NCBI GenBank assembly: GCA_002633005.1 | Contig: NMRA01000272.1 | Span: 437,817-501,816, forward strand | From: Phoronis australis | Lineage: Eukaryota; Phoronida; Phoronidae | Direction: 5' to 3' | Length of the DNA: 64,000 nt | Shown: one piece after another, positions 46,001 through 54,200 of the stretch | How the letters are laid out: each line of letters begins with the position of its first letter | Numbering within the stretch: the stretch's first letter is position 1 | The notes under the pieces: generated by a model | Seen by the model: the letters and a program-made list of their open reading frames with translations, nothing else | Told to the model about the DNA's origin: nothing | Database searches by the model: none | Made by a program: the position numbers and the translations under genes

Positions 46001-47674
46001 AGGAAAGCGTATGTTAAGTGTCCAGTCTTGTCATAAGCTTCCGTTTCTGTGCAATTGAAAACTTCATAAACCATGCGTGGGTTCCGCGTACGCGAGAACC
46101 TCGACAACGCAAGTCACACAGACTTTGCAAGTGATCACACTATCTTCCTTCGTGAGATTGTTGCGTCCGCGGAACTCAGCTCTGGGACCTGTTTCATGAA
46201 AAGTGACTTAAGACTAAAGACAGAAATTTGGTCTTACGCTCCACCTTCACAATTGACAAATAAAGGTTTAGTTAAATAATTATTAGCACATGACTGCCTG
46301 GAAATAACGTGTACAAATTTTCTCAGTAAGTAGCAGTTTTGGGTACATTCTCAGATACTTTGTTCTTTTGCTGAAGTGAGTTTTAATAATTTTTCAGAAA
46401 TATTTAAAGGGTGTGTAAGACCAAAATTCTGTCTTAAGTATTAAGTCACTTATCATGAAGCAGACCATTGGACTGCTTTCCGTAACGCAGTCACTGGCGA
46501 GACAATTGCATCCAAAAATCTTTTATGGAGCGGAAACCGTGAATTTTATGCCATAATTCATCTTCGCAGCCTTGTCGACCAATTACTTCATATCGCTCGT
46601 CTTGGCCTGCCAGCATTCAGAACTCCTCAGGTAAATTCGTAGCCTCAGATTTCCCCTCGGAGATGAACGCTATCTGCGCATGTGTGAACTTCAGTCACCC
46701 AACTAACCATTCTCCAGTTTGAAAGTCACATGACTGAAATGTGCACGACGCAGAAAACGTTCACCTCCGATGTAAAGTTGAGGCTATGAAAATATACCCG
46801 AGTTGTTCGGGATGGCATAGAGCTTAGGCCTAATCGCGACACGCTCGACTCCTTTCCTTCGCATAATCATGAGTGATCTTGCCCGATCTCGACAAAATGG
46901 GAAAGCGGCGGTATCAGTCGTAGGTGGTCTTCGATCTGTTAGTTTGATGGCAGAACCAAATTTGCTACCACGAGAAGGGAAATTTTGTGACCCAATTTCT
47001 TAGGGTTATGATGTTTAAAAGTGCTCGTTTGAGTGACCAAGTTAGCTTATATGTTGAAACAGAAATCTGCCATAGGATAGTCCCTGAAGGTGGACAACAT
47101 GTGCATTTGGATAAATCTTAGAATATGTACATGTTTCAAATCCTACTTCGCGCATCCTGTCTGTCGATGAAGCAGAGACATAGCTTTCATTCACGTGAAA
47201 TTTCCTTTGAACTACATGTGCATGTATGTGTAGCCAACTGTGAGTGGCTAATGTTCACACGTCAGGCTTCCGGTCTCCGTACTGTTTACTCGACAGTAAG
47301 TGAACATTTCTGCATTTTTTGTTTATAGGACACGCAGGCAAAAGGAAGAATATACCGACGACTTTTCCGTCGCGTACATTAACAATATCTATGAGGAGAT
47401 ACCAGGAGAAAACGGGCCTCAGACAGCTACCGTTGTTAACCCGAATTATGCTTCAGCCTCTGGAGGAGCCGAAGAACTTCCTCGGAAAATTAGTTTGGAT
47501 GACACAACATATCTTAAACATTCATCTGTTGAACATCTACCGACGAAGAACGGCGATGAGGAATGCTACCTGGAACCGAAAAAAGCCGAAAACCACTATG
47601 TTTCACCTCAAGATTTAGTTACAACAGAGAAACCGGGTGACGGGGACAATACAGGCACTGTCGAGTCTGGGTAA
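28008..47674 (+). CDS. PLAT-TSP1(x9) single-pass membrane receptor, complete (15 coding exons)
   Basis: Coding exons: 28008-28065, 28545-28704, 30765-30876, 33385-33487, 34085-34255, 34690-34860, 35465-35635, 36808-36978, 37486-37635, 39957-40127, 40735-40905, 42733-42903, 44660-44830, 45817-45973 and 47329-47674. All introns are GT-AG with matching phases. The total is 2454 nt, an exact multiple of three, giving 817 residues and a stop. Layout: signal peptide (1-20), PLAT/LH2 domain (about 22-144), nine TSP1 repeats (145-650), a short polar stalk, a transmembrane helix (about 677-700) and a cytoplasmic tail (701-817) with seven tyrosines. PLAT domains are beta-sandwiches that bind lipids or proteins. 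TSP1 repeats mediate adhesion. The inferred role is a surface adhesion receptor that recruits SH2/PTB proteins. A partial tandem paralogue follows at 51199. An unnoticed extra exon in the larger introns cannot be excluded. Confidence 0.87.
28545..28704 (+). CDS. Receptor exon 2: PLAT domain, first part
   Basis: Encodes [20 protein letters not shown] then [17 protein letters not shown], ending FETG. This is the classic PLAT/LH2 start (strand, then the G-T-x-A-x-V-x-I-x-L-F-G pattern). Acceptor TTTCAG, donor GTATGT, phases 1 and 2. Confidence 0.9.
29205..29305. repeat. (TAA/TGA)-type microsatellite
   Basis: An imperfect trinucleotide-rich run of ATAATAATA/ATAGTAATA type in intron 2 of the PLAT-TSP1 gene. 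Confidence 0.8.
29400..30239. mobile_element. MITE family A, copy 2 (receptor intron 2)
   Basis: About 90% similar by eye to 14107-14925 over its whole length. The CTAAAGTCGTGA sites are at 29417-29428 and 29434-29445 and, inverted, at 30018-30029 and 30214-30225. All four are perfect in this copy. The outer ends begin about TATAC and end GTATAC. Confidence 0.85.
30465..30603. mobile_element. Short hairpin MITE
   Basis: About 139 bp with inverted ends of about 20 bp (GTTCAGTAGACGCTAGGACC versus GTTCAGTAACGCTAGGACCT). The left end has an extra direct copy of ACGCTAGGACCTA. It lies just upstream of receptor exon 3. Confidence 0.6.
30765..30876 (+). CDS. Receptor exon 3: PLAT domain, middle part
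   Basis: Encodes [20 protein letters not shown] then [12 protein letters not shown]. It holds the PLAT hallmarks D-x-G-x-x-x-K-x-x-I-x-H-D-x-S and W-x-L-D. Of three nearby AG sites, the one at 30764 gives the usual PLAT spacing. Phases 2 and 0. Confidence 0.88.
31165..31190. repeat. Poly(A) tract
   Basis: An uninterrupted run of about 26 adenines in receptor intron 3. It could be the tail of a retroposed sequence, but no body is recognised. Confidence 0.7.
31839..32238. repeat. Inverted repeat, 48-nt arms
   Basis: 31839-31886 and the reverse complement of 32191-32238 match at about 43 of 48 positions. They flank 300 bp of AT-rich DNA. Probably a MITE remnant. Confidence 0.65.
32818..33256. 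mobile_element. MITE family C, copy 1
   Basis: About 440 bp, with inverted ends built around ATGAAACAGTCCCAAATAGG. A diverged copy with the same internal order lies at 49859-50251. It ends about 130 bp upstream of receptor exon 4. Confidence 0.7.
33385..33487 (+). CDS. Receptor exon 4: PLAT domain, last part
   Basis: Encodes [20 protein letters not shown] then [14 protein letters not shown], matching the PLAT ending Y-x-F-P-C-x-x-W-L. Acceptor GGCAG, donor GTATGT, phases 0 and 1. The exon was found from phase and homology to its partner exons. Confidence 0.88.
34085..34255 (+). CDS. Receptor exon 5: TSP1 repeat 1
   Basis: Residues 145-201 with six cysteines. It keeps only the first tryptophan of the WxxWxxW ladder ([10 protein letters not shown]). 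CSRTCGNG fits the O-fucosylation consensus CxxS/TCxxG. Phases 1-1, 171 nt. Confidence 0.93.
34690..34860 (+). CDS. Receptor exon 6: TSP1 repeat 2
   Basis: Residues 202-258, [17 protein letters not shown]. Full tryptophan ladder (C-mannosylation-type WxxW), six cysteines. Ile replaces the Ser/Thr needed for O-fucosylation. Phases 1-1, 171 nt. Confidence 0.93.
35465..35635 (+). CDS. Receptor exon 7: TSP1 repeat 3
   Basis: Residues 259-315, [17 protein letters not shown], then [16 protein letters not shown]. Six cysteines, a full W ladder and an intact O-fucosylation consensus. Phases 1-1, 171 nt. Confidence 0.93.
35805..36390. repeat. Dispersed repeat family B copy (receptor intron)
   Basis: Diverged relative of the 24362-26070 unit, sharing the same order of blocks (ATTTACAAAACTA, GTCACGTGACC, AAATTTAGC-AAA, GACAAAATTTCGT, GTTCCGAA-type). 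No coding capacity. Confidence 0.55.
36506..36549 (-). ncRNA. Hammerhead-ribozyme-like motif (degenerate?)
   Basis: The minus strand reads CTGACGA, a six-base-pair helix II (AGCCGA/TCGGCT), GAAA, a short ACG/CGT helix III with an 8-nt loop, then C at the cleavage position. These are the conserved boxes CUGANGA and GAAA in the right order. Helix I does not pair convincingly with the flanks, so it may be a dead copy of the ribozymes carried by Penelope-like and related retroelements. Confidence 0.35.
36808..36978 (+). CDS. Receptor exon 8: TSP1 repeat 4
   Basis: Residues 316-372, [17 protein letters not shown], six cysteines. It ends PCI before donor AGTGAG rather than the usual CPG. Phases 1-1, 171 nt. 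Confidence 0.92.
37486..37635 (+). CDS. Receptor exon 9: TSP1 repeat 5 (short)
   Basis: Residues 373-422, [17 protein letters not shown]. It is seven codons shorter than its neighbours (150 nt): the PxxxxGGxxC loop is replaced by TISSCEG, but all six cysteines remain. Phases 1-1. Confidence 0.92.
37922..39591. mobile_element. Kolobok-like DNA transposon, copy 1 (THAP relic, non-autonomous)
   Basis: 1670 bp flanked by TTAA on both sides (37918-37921 and 39592-39595). Inverted ends start AGGCTAATGCCACCC and AGGAGCATGCCACCC. A decayed THAP frame on the plus strand (about 38087-38330) contains [15 protein letters not shown], homologous to the better copy at 54054-54410. TTAA duplications plus a THAP domain fit the Kolobok superfamily. 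A 25-bp direct repeat (39027-39051, 39093-39117) lies inside. It sits in the intron between TSP1 repeats 5 and 6. Confidence 0.7.
39957..40127 (+). CDS. Receptor exon 10: TSP1 repeat 6
   Basis: Residues 423-479, [17 protein letters not shown], then [14 protein letters not shown]. Six cysteines, full W ladder, O-fucosylation consensus present. It follows the intron that carries a Kolobok-like element. Confidence 0.93.
40735..40905 (+). CDS. Receptor exon 11: TSP1 repeat 7
   Basis: Residues 480-536, [17 protein letters not shown]. Tyrosine replaces the third tryptophan. The final Gly of the O-fucosylation consensus is Ser. Six cysteines, phases 1-1. Confidence 0.93.
41133..41365. mobile_element. 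CTTAAG-rich repeat family D, copy 1
   Basis: A palindrome-rich block with many CTTAAG/AAATCTTAA words and a diverged copy at 51902-52112. It lies between TSP1 exons 7 and 8 and is probably a MITE. Confidence 0.5.
41755..42200. repeat. Dispersed repeat family B copy
   Basis: Related to 24362-26070 and 35805-36390: GGTCACGTGACCATG, TAGTAAAATTTAGCAAAAACG and ATGGTCAAATTTCGT blocks in the same order. A single N at 41687 lies just upstream. Confidence 0.55.
42733..42903 (+). CDS. Receptor exon 12: TSP1 repeat 8
   Basis: Residues 537-593, [17 protein letters not shown]. Full W ladder and six cysteines. Leu replaces the O-fucosylated Ser/Thr. Phases 1-1. Confidence 0.93.
42945..43425. repeat. Dispersed repeat family B copy
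   Basis: Starts about 45 bp after TSP1 exon 8. It shares the CAAATATTTACAAAACTAC start and later blocks with the other family B copies. It is the most diverged of the set. Confidence 0.45.
43719..43856. repeat. Inverted repeat, ~45-nt arms
   Basis: 43719-43763 pairs imperfectly with 43812-43856 (GCTTGCAATCGTCATTG versus reverse complement CGCTTGCAATCGTCGTTG). Probably a small MITE or hairpin. Confidence 0.55.
44660..44830 (+). CDS. Receptor exon 13: TSP1 repeat 9
   Basis: Residues 594-650, [17 protein letters not shown], then [14 protein letters not shown]. Full W ladder, six cysteines, no O-fucosylation consensus. Its 3' half most resembles repeat 6. Confidence 0.93.
45817..45973 (+). CDS. 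Receptor exon 14: stalk and transmembrane helix
   Basis: A polar, Lys/Ser-rich stalk is followed by about 24 hydrophobic residues ([20 protein letters not shown] then VVCVA). The basic stop-transfer sequence RRTRRQK is completed by the next exon. Acceptor ATTTAG, donor GTACGT, phases 1 and 2. Confidence 0.9.
46188..46467. mobile_element. MITE with ~50-bp terminal inverted repeats
   Basis: Arms 46188-46237 and 46415-46467 are near-perfect inverted copies (TTTCATGAAAAGTGACTTAA at the left, matched by its complement at the right). It lies in the last intron of the receptor gene, between the transmembrane and tail exons, and carries no coding sequence. Confidence 0.75.
47329..47674 (+). CDS. Receptor exon 15: cytoplasmic tail rich in tyrosine motifs
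   Basis: Encodes residues 703-817 and the stop. Tyrosines: Y711, Y719 (YINN, Grb2-type YxN), Y724 (YEEI, Src-family SH2 optimum), Y743 (NPNY, an NPxY PTB site), Y764 (YLKH), Y783 (YLEP) and Y793 (YVSP), the last two being YxxP sites. There is no kinase domain. Acceptor TTATAG, phase 2. Confidence 0.9.
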
Positions 47675-50600
47675 CAAACTTTCCCGAGGAAACTGCAACT
47701 TTACCGACGTTCATCGACGCATATTATCGCTGCCATGTTTGTTGCCATCGTGTTGTACTATTCCTGATTATAACTATTAAGAAACGCTACACATTTGTGA
47801 CTTTGTTAACGATGTAACAATATTGAATCAAAGGCGAGATGAGGACACCAGTGGATTACCATTCTGCGCCTTCTGTGGGCCCCTGCTGGCCATTTCCACT
47901 CAGAAACCAGCGTTACCCGCGGCTGCTGGCTTTCACGATGATAACGTATCGCCGGTCACTTTTGACGTAATGGCGTAAGAAGCAAGAGATTAGAAGTGTT
48001 ATTTCCGCATTATGTGGTAACTTCTTTCATAACCCGATGTTTTCTGTACTCGTTAGCACCCGTTGCTGCAGTTTGGTTTATTTGGCCCTTACAAGTAGCA
48101 CGGGCAACGTTTTGATTCGCAAAATTTAAGCACACTTGTGTTCCAAGGGATAATTACTTCCTTCGGTGCGTCTTTAAATAGTTATCTAAAGATAGGTTAT
48201 AGAGGTTACGTGATCCCAGGGCGAGCCGAACGCAACACGTTGACCTATTGGTTGACGCATCTATCCTGTGCAATAATCAATGCTGATGCTACAATAAGCT
48301 TTAGACCATTTGGCTGTCCTGTCGCCTTCCACACAACTGAATGCATGTACCAAAGTTGATATCACGACTGCTTTCTAATGTAGGCTAGCATATAGGTGCA
48401 TTATAAAAGGCCGTGTTCAAAAACACTGAAACACTGGACTGCTGACAGTGTTTGCAAATACTTATTTGATGCAGACCAGGTTTATAATTTGTGTACATTG
48501 TATTTTGGGAAGATCTATTCAATAAGACGCCCACTTTAAACAGACTGGGTAGAATTCCGTAGTTTGTCGTTGTAGGTTTTATTGGAAATCAGTCGCAACC
48601 CAGGCTGCAGAACTCAAATATCAGTCGGGACAATATTTCGCTCCATCACTATCTTTCGCTATATTTACCTCAATCTTATAGTTGAGAATGCAGAGGTGGC
48701 GCGTAATCACAAATTATATTTTTTTCAACTAGGTGCTGGCACCTGAGTTGAGTAGGTGGTACGTAAATAGGCAATATGTTGTACTCACTGTAGCCTTGTA
48801 GAGTGGTCCATGAAAAATAATTCACAGAACTTTACTCAGTCTGCTAACACAGTTATTTTCAAAAGCTCATGGGTATCACTCCAAGTTGTATCTTTGTATT
48901 TATTTCCCAAAATTCCAATTCTAAGCTTGCGTAAGGGGATTTTAGGAGGAACTATTAAGAGATTCGTTGGTTCATGTCTAATTTATATCTTTAACGTGCT
49001 TAATATGCTACTGGATATTTTTACCTGTCTGATATTGCTCCGTGAAAACTGAAGTAGGTGTCTGAGTAACTGCTGTAGTAAATTGCAGCTTTCGGAAATT
49101 TGTATTTATTTGCTGTTTTCTCGCTGATTTTCACAAGATGAAATTAGTATGCTTGGTACATGTATTTGTTAGAACTAGTGCAGTCGGTTCAGCTACCTCG
49201 TCCATACAATATTTACCAATTCCAGTAGGCCTACATATTATATCCCAGTGCATCACCTATGTTAAATGTGTAGTGTATTATAATTATGTTACTATAGTGT
49301 TACCCACATGTTACGTCTTAGATTTAGAAGTCTTCTGCGACTTTTCGTCTTTCTAACAAACTTCATTCAAAGCATGAGATGGCGCGTTCTTGTGAAGTTT
49401 AACTGCTAGCAAGACGAAACTTTCAAGATATTCATGTTAAAAGCTTGGTTGTGATAAAAATGGAGAGTGCTGATTCAAATAAATGTTTAATTATAAATGT
49501 AAAGTTATCTTAGTCATTAGTCATTAGCTTGAAATAATATATAATATAATGAAAGCTATCTTGAAATGGCCACATCACTCGCATGTCTTCGCTGGAGTTC
49601 CTCCGAGACAACGACCAATAGTCTACAAACCGGGCTCTGGTTATTCGGGTCACAATACAACACAATCACTGATGTGCTCAGACACTTGGTTAAATTCAAC
49701 TACATGGGTAGTATAACTGTAAATGTTGTCAGATTTACTCTTTGGGTACCGGGGATATTTTATGGAGTGTGACCCAGTTGTTTAAGGAGTACCTAAACGA
49801 CTCTTGCGACGGTTACATTTACTGCACCTCTCAAATGTTCCCTGGTGGAGGATCCAGTGCCCAGTTGCACGAAACAGTTCAGTATACGGTCTCAACTACG
49901 TTCCCTAAATCGTCTACGTATTTGTATCGCTCTTTACTCACAAATGTTATACTTTTCTATCATTATATATTTAACCCTGCAAGGCTCATATTTGACCAAT
50001 GACATTTTTTATCTATATATCTAAAATTGAGCTGTGAAAGCAAATAGGGACTTAGTCCTTAAATTAGGGAAGTCGCATGAAAAGATCCATACTTACTATC
50101 GATTTGAGAATTCAACTTCGGTCTACATCAAAGCAAAACGCTCACTTAGTAATGAAAATAAAACTGCACAAGAAAGGGTAATCAGTGTTTTCATAATTGC
50201 AGTAAAAGGAACACAGTTGAGTGCCTATTTTGGACTGTTTCAGGGAGCCCGGAACAGTTGACCATTTTCAAATTACAATGATATAACACGAGCCGCGGTA
50301 TTAATAACATTTTTATCACAAACAAACTACGTATAGATTTATTCAAAAATTTCAAGAGTCCCTTGACAGACGTCACAAAGTACATGCAGTATTCAGTTTG
50401 AAAATTTAAGCATTTATTATAGCGCCTAGCAGCCTGTTTGGTCTAAGTGCTATTAGCCAATCCATCTCTTGCTTAATTTCCAAGCGCTTGTGACCCTATG
50501 ATAAACATAGTATGTAATGAAGCCAGGTCGTAGCTAAGACCCTCGATCGTACCCTCACGATTGGGAACGCAGCGGGTTTATTAGCGCGAAACATCGCAAC

Positions 50601-51198
50601 TGACGTAACTATGACCGCAGCAAATGTTCATTTTAACCTCGTCACTGAACGGACTGTCGGTAGAAAATTTACAACTGCTTTAGCTAAGACTAAGCTTACA
50701 TCTTGTCATAAAACGGGATCCTGTGCTTCAATACCGGAAGGACCCCAATATTGCCGAGGCAAGTTTTTAATTAGTGATTTTCAAATATTCTGGGCACATA
50801 ATCCCACTAGATTTTCTAGTAAGTTGCTTTACGTAACGTAATCCAGATATTACATCGACAAGTACGACTGACAATGAGAATGATAGCTTTCATCTGTTTT
50901 AGGGTTTGATAACATACATGTACCACAAGTTATTTGTAACACCGTACACAGCTAATAAAACTAAATATGCAACAGAAAATCTCAAAAACTTTATCTTCCA
51001 ATAGTGAAATTGAATTGTGTACAAAAAGCAACACTCCATCCTATTTAAAAACCGCTGAAACGTAAAATTGCAAATAAAAATAATTTATGTGTATTTTAAC
51101 TGTATTATAACGAAATCCACCAAGTACTTTATAAATACTATATCGCCAGTCAAGCTCCAGTTCGGCAGTTACTGTGAAATTAGATCTCATTTGTCGGT
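47675..51198. other. Receptor 3' UTR and intergenic DNA before the paralogue
   Basis: No further coding exon is seen. The first AATAAA after the stop is at 49478-49483, about 1.8 kb downstream, a possible but distant poly(A) signal. MITE family C copy 2 lies at 49859-50251. The rest is AT-rich and without recognised content. Confidence 0.45.
49859..50251. mobile_element. MITE family C, copy 2
   Basis: Diverged copy of 32818-33256. It shares GTTCCCTAAATCGT, a central GGGACTTAG-CCTTAAATT block, GCATGAAAAGATCCAT and the GGACTGTTTCA end. Confidence 0.65.
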
Positions 51199-51289
51199 AT
51201 GGCGTCAACGTGGAGGATGTGTGAAAGTCGGAGTTCATTGTTAAGGAACATCAGCATCACTTTTTACACACTTCTTATAATTATCGGAG
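51199..51289 (+). CDS. Paralogue exon 1: signal peptide (candidate)
   Basis: 91 nt encoding MASTWRMCESRSS followed by a hydrophobic ISITFYTLLIIIG, with donor GTATGT in phase 1 as required by the next exon. It resembles the upstream gene's first exon in type and phase, not in sequence. A second Met at codon 6 could also serve as start. Confidence 0.6.
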
Positions 51290-54200
51290 GTATGTTAGAT
51301 AAATGTTTTATAATACTTGGTCATAAATACCACGACTTTCCTTTGTCCATTTCAAGTTAAAACCAACAACTTGGGCTATGAACAATTCTTTTGAGTTGCA
51401 TTTGTTTTGAATATCTGCCCTTCAAAAAGTGGAGTTTTTACACGACGGTGAAAATTCGATAACTATGAGTAGCGCCCACGCTATCATGCTCAGAACACAA
51501 CATTCTCTCAAATCGAAGCGTGAAAATTTTTAATTGACTTTTCTCATATTCATAAGCTTTTACTTTGTTAATAAATGTAGCTGTTGATCAATCCAGGGAA
51601 GGTCATTGCAATCGAATTAAATCTGGTCTACTTCGTTTAATAATGTTAATGTCACACCGCCTATTTGCGAAGTTATGGACGCGAAATGGCTTCTGTGTTC
51701 AAGTTGAAGCCAAGCACTCTATATGGGTGATGAGACAATTCCGTGTGAGTTATCGCCCCTGTTAGAACGACTGTCACAAACAAATGGTCATACGCTCGAA
51801 TTAGCCTTGTTGCAGTAACTGCGAGTCGCAAAGGCATTTCCCAACTTTCAACCGATTGGGATGCCCGGTTGATTTTTCGTTATCTTAACCAATTAGAAGG
51901 CAAGGACCCGTTCCAAGACAAATCTTAAACCTAAGCCAATTTTAAAATAAAAATCCGTTGTAAGAAAAGTATCTTAAGTTTGATTAAGATTTTTACTTCA
52001 AATTTATCTTAAATTTGACTACCTTACAGGCTGTGTAGGTTTCAAAGTTTGTACATTGAGACAAATCTTAGACTTAAGTAAAAAAATGAACTTAAGTTGA
52101 TTTTTGGATCAACCTCCAGATGCATCATTCTTTGACAGTCTTACTCGTCTTTACTGTGGGAATGATTCCTCAGTCTGCACTATAGCTGAAAACGGGAACG
52201 CCAGAGCAAACTCACTTAACAATGCACTCGGGAAGTTTACACAACTTTTCTGAATGTTTAATGCTTTTTAAAGCGGCATTAGACTCATGCTTTCCGTCAA
52301 AAAGTTTTGATTTAGATCACTTGACGTGTTAAGACTGGTCTTGTCTTATTTCATACTAAGTTTAGACCTGATTGCTGGCCTGGGGGGAAAACTGGCAGTT
52401 TGATATTACTTCAGGCCAAGCTCGTAAAATTTAAGGTCACGGCGTGACGTGAACTTTTATGAGCTTGGGTGGAAGAAATAATTTACATTCAGTTGATTCA
52501 AAGCTTCGAAATCACCTCCAATTTCATAACGATGAGTGGTTTTTGTGATGGAAGGTGGGTTAGTAGACGCTTTAACATGCACGTTCAATTTTACGTCTTA
52601 TATTTAGTAAAGACTATTTGATTAGGATAAATCCTATGCTGGCAACAACTACGGACGAATTGTACATATTTGTCAGTGGTATCTATTGGAAACCTGCTGT
52701 CAAACGCTATTATGATAACACGAACTACCGTGTTTGTACCATGCTATTTTAACCCACTGGCGCACATGTGCCAAATGGTTCATTGTTAAATATTTTACGA
52801 GCTCATTATTCAAACATTTTTTCTATGTTCCCACATGCCCTAAAATGAAAAGCTGTACCTTGGCAATTAATTTTAAGCTGTTTCAAAATGCCAGCTTTTC
52901 AAATAAACATAACACGCAGATCCCACTTATCCCTTCCCCATAAAAAGCAGATTAAAAGAGGGTTTTGTTTTATGTATTATTTTTTAGTTGTAAAGTATCA
53001 GCGAACTTATTACATTCTTAGTGCACTGTAAATTGAATCTTGGCAGTTGTCAGAAGTTGACTGTGGGTTTGTTTAAAAAGTCGCTATGCTTTGAGATTGT
53101 GCTTGGATGGAGAGAGAATTATTTAAGTAAAATGTCAACCAAAAACAACCTATTTTGTATCAATTTATATCTAGTAGTTTCAATCGATAACAGCAAGTAC
53201 TGTTCTTTTACTGACACCTGACGGCAGACGGAAATGTTGAAATAAACCAATGACGTCACAGGTTCGAACGCAGTCTGTTCAGCAGGTCACAACACGCTTA
53301 CTGGTGTCAGCTTATCGCTTGAATTCATCGTTTTACACCAATAAATCATCAAACTTCCACGCAAAACCCTTACAAACACATCGAGTTCTTGAACAAACGT
53401 GTTGTTTTATTTCGCTCTTACGGATGAATTGAACGCACAGTAGCTGGCCTACAGTTCGGTAGGCCAAGGTCGGTCTCGGGAGTTTGAGGTCTGTTCGGTC
53501 ACAAACTCAAATTATTTTTCCGTGAAATACAGACAGGGGAACATAGCTGTGTATTTTAATTTTAGTTCTAAACACACAAAACGCTTGTTATCCGGACCAG
53601 TGACTCCGTAGGAACCCGATCGGGCCCGTCATGTCCAGACTCTTGAAGACATCACGAGCATAAACCAGCCAACGTCGTAAACTTAACTTCCAGTCATGAA
53701 AAGACTTTACAAGTAAGCCAAAGAAATAATGTGGACGTGATCACGTTAGTGAATTAGCCTCGAAACTGCAAATCTACTTACTCGTCGGGGGCCGCGAAGT
53801 CAGGTTCCCTTTCCAGGGCAAAAGTTGTAGAGTAACAATGATTCGAATAATGAACATGTATATCTAAACAAAGATTCTCCTAACAACTGACCATAGCATA
53901 TATAGCCGAGTTATTGTTAACAGCTTTCTGTCAGCAAACACCAATTTATTGACTGCTGTCTTCTGAAAGCAATTGCTCTCACAAACACTTCTAAGGCATT
54001 ACAAATAGTATCTAATGAGACAGAATCTTTGTTCAGTTTTATATAAGCATTGGTTAGGGTGAGAATAATTCATTTTGAAACAGAACACACAATGTCAACA
54101 TGGCAACTTGCAATCCCGATTTAGACAAGTGATCAATCACCAGTGTCTTTTTCTGCCCTAGCATGAGCTGTTTGGTAAGCCGGTATTTGTAAGTGAAATC

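Noticed and set aside
47300-47328. ATG-started extension [10 protein letters not shown] before the tail exon
   Set aside because: It crosses the TTATAG acceptor. The phase-2 splice from the transmembrane exon gives the proper stop-transfer sequence instead.
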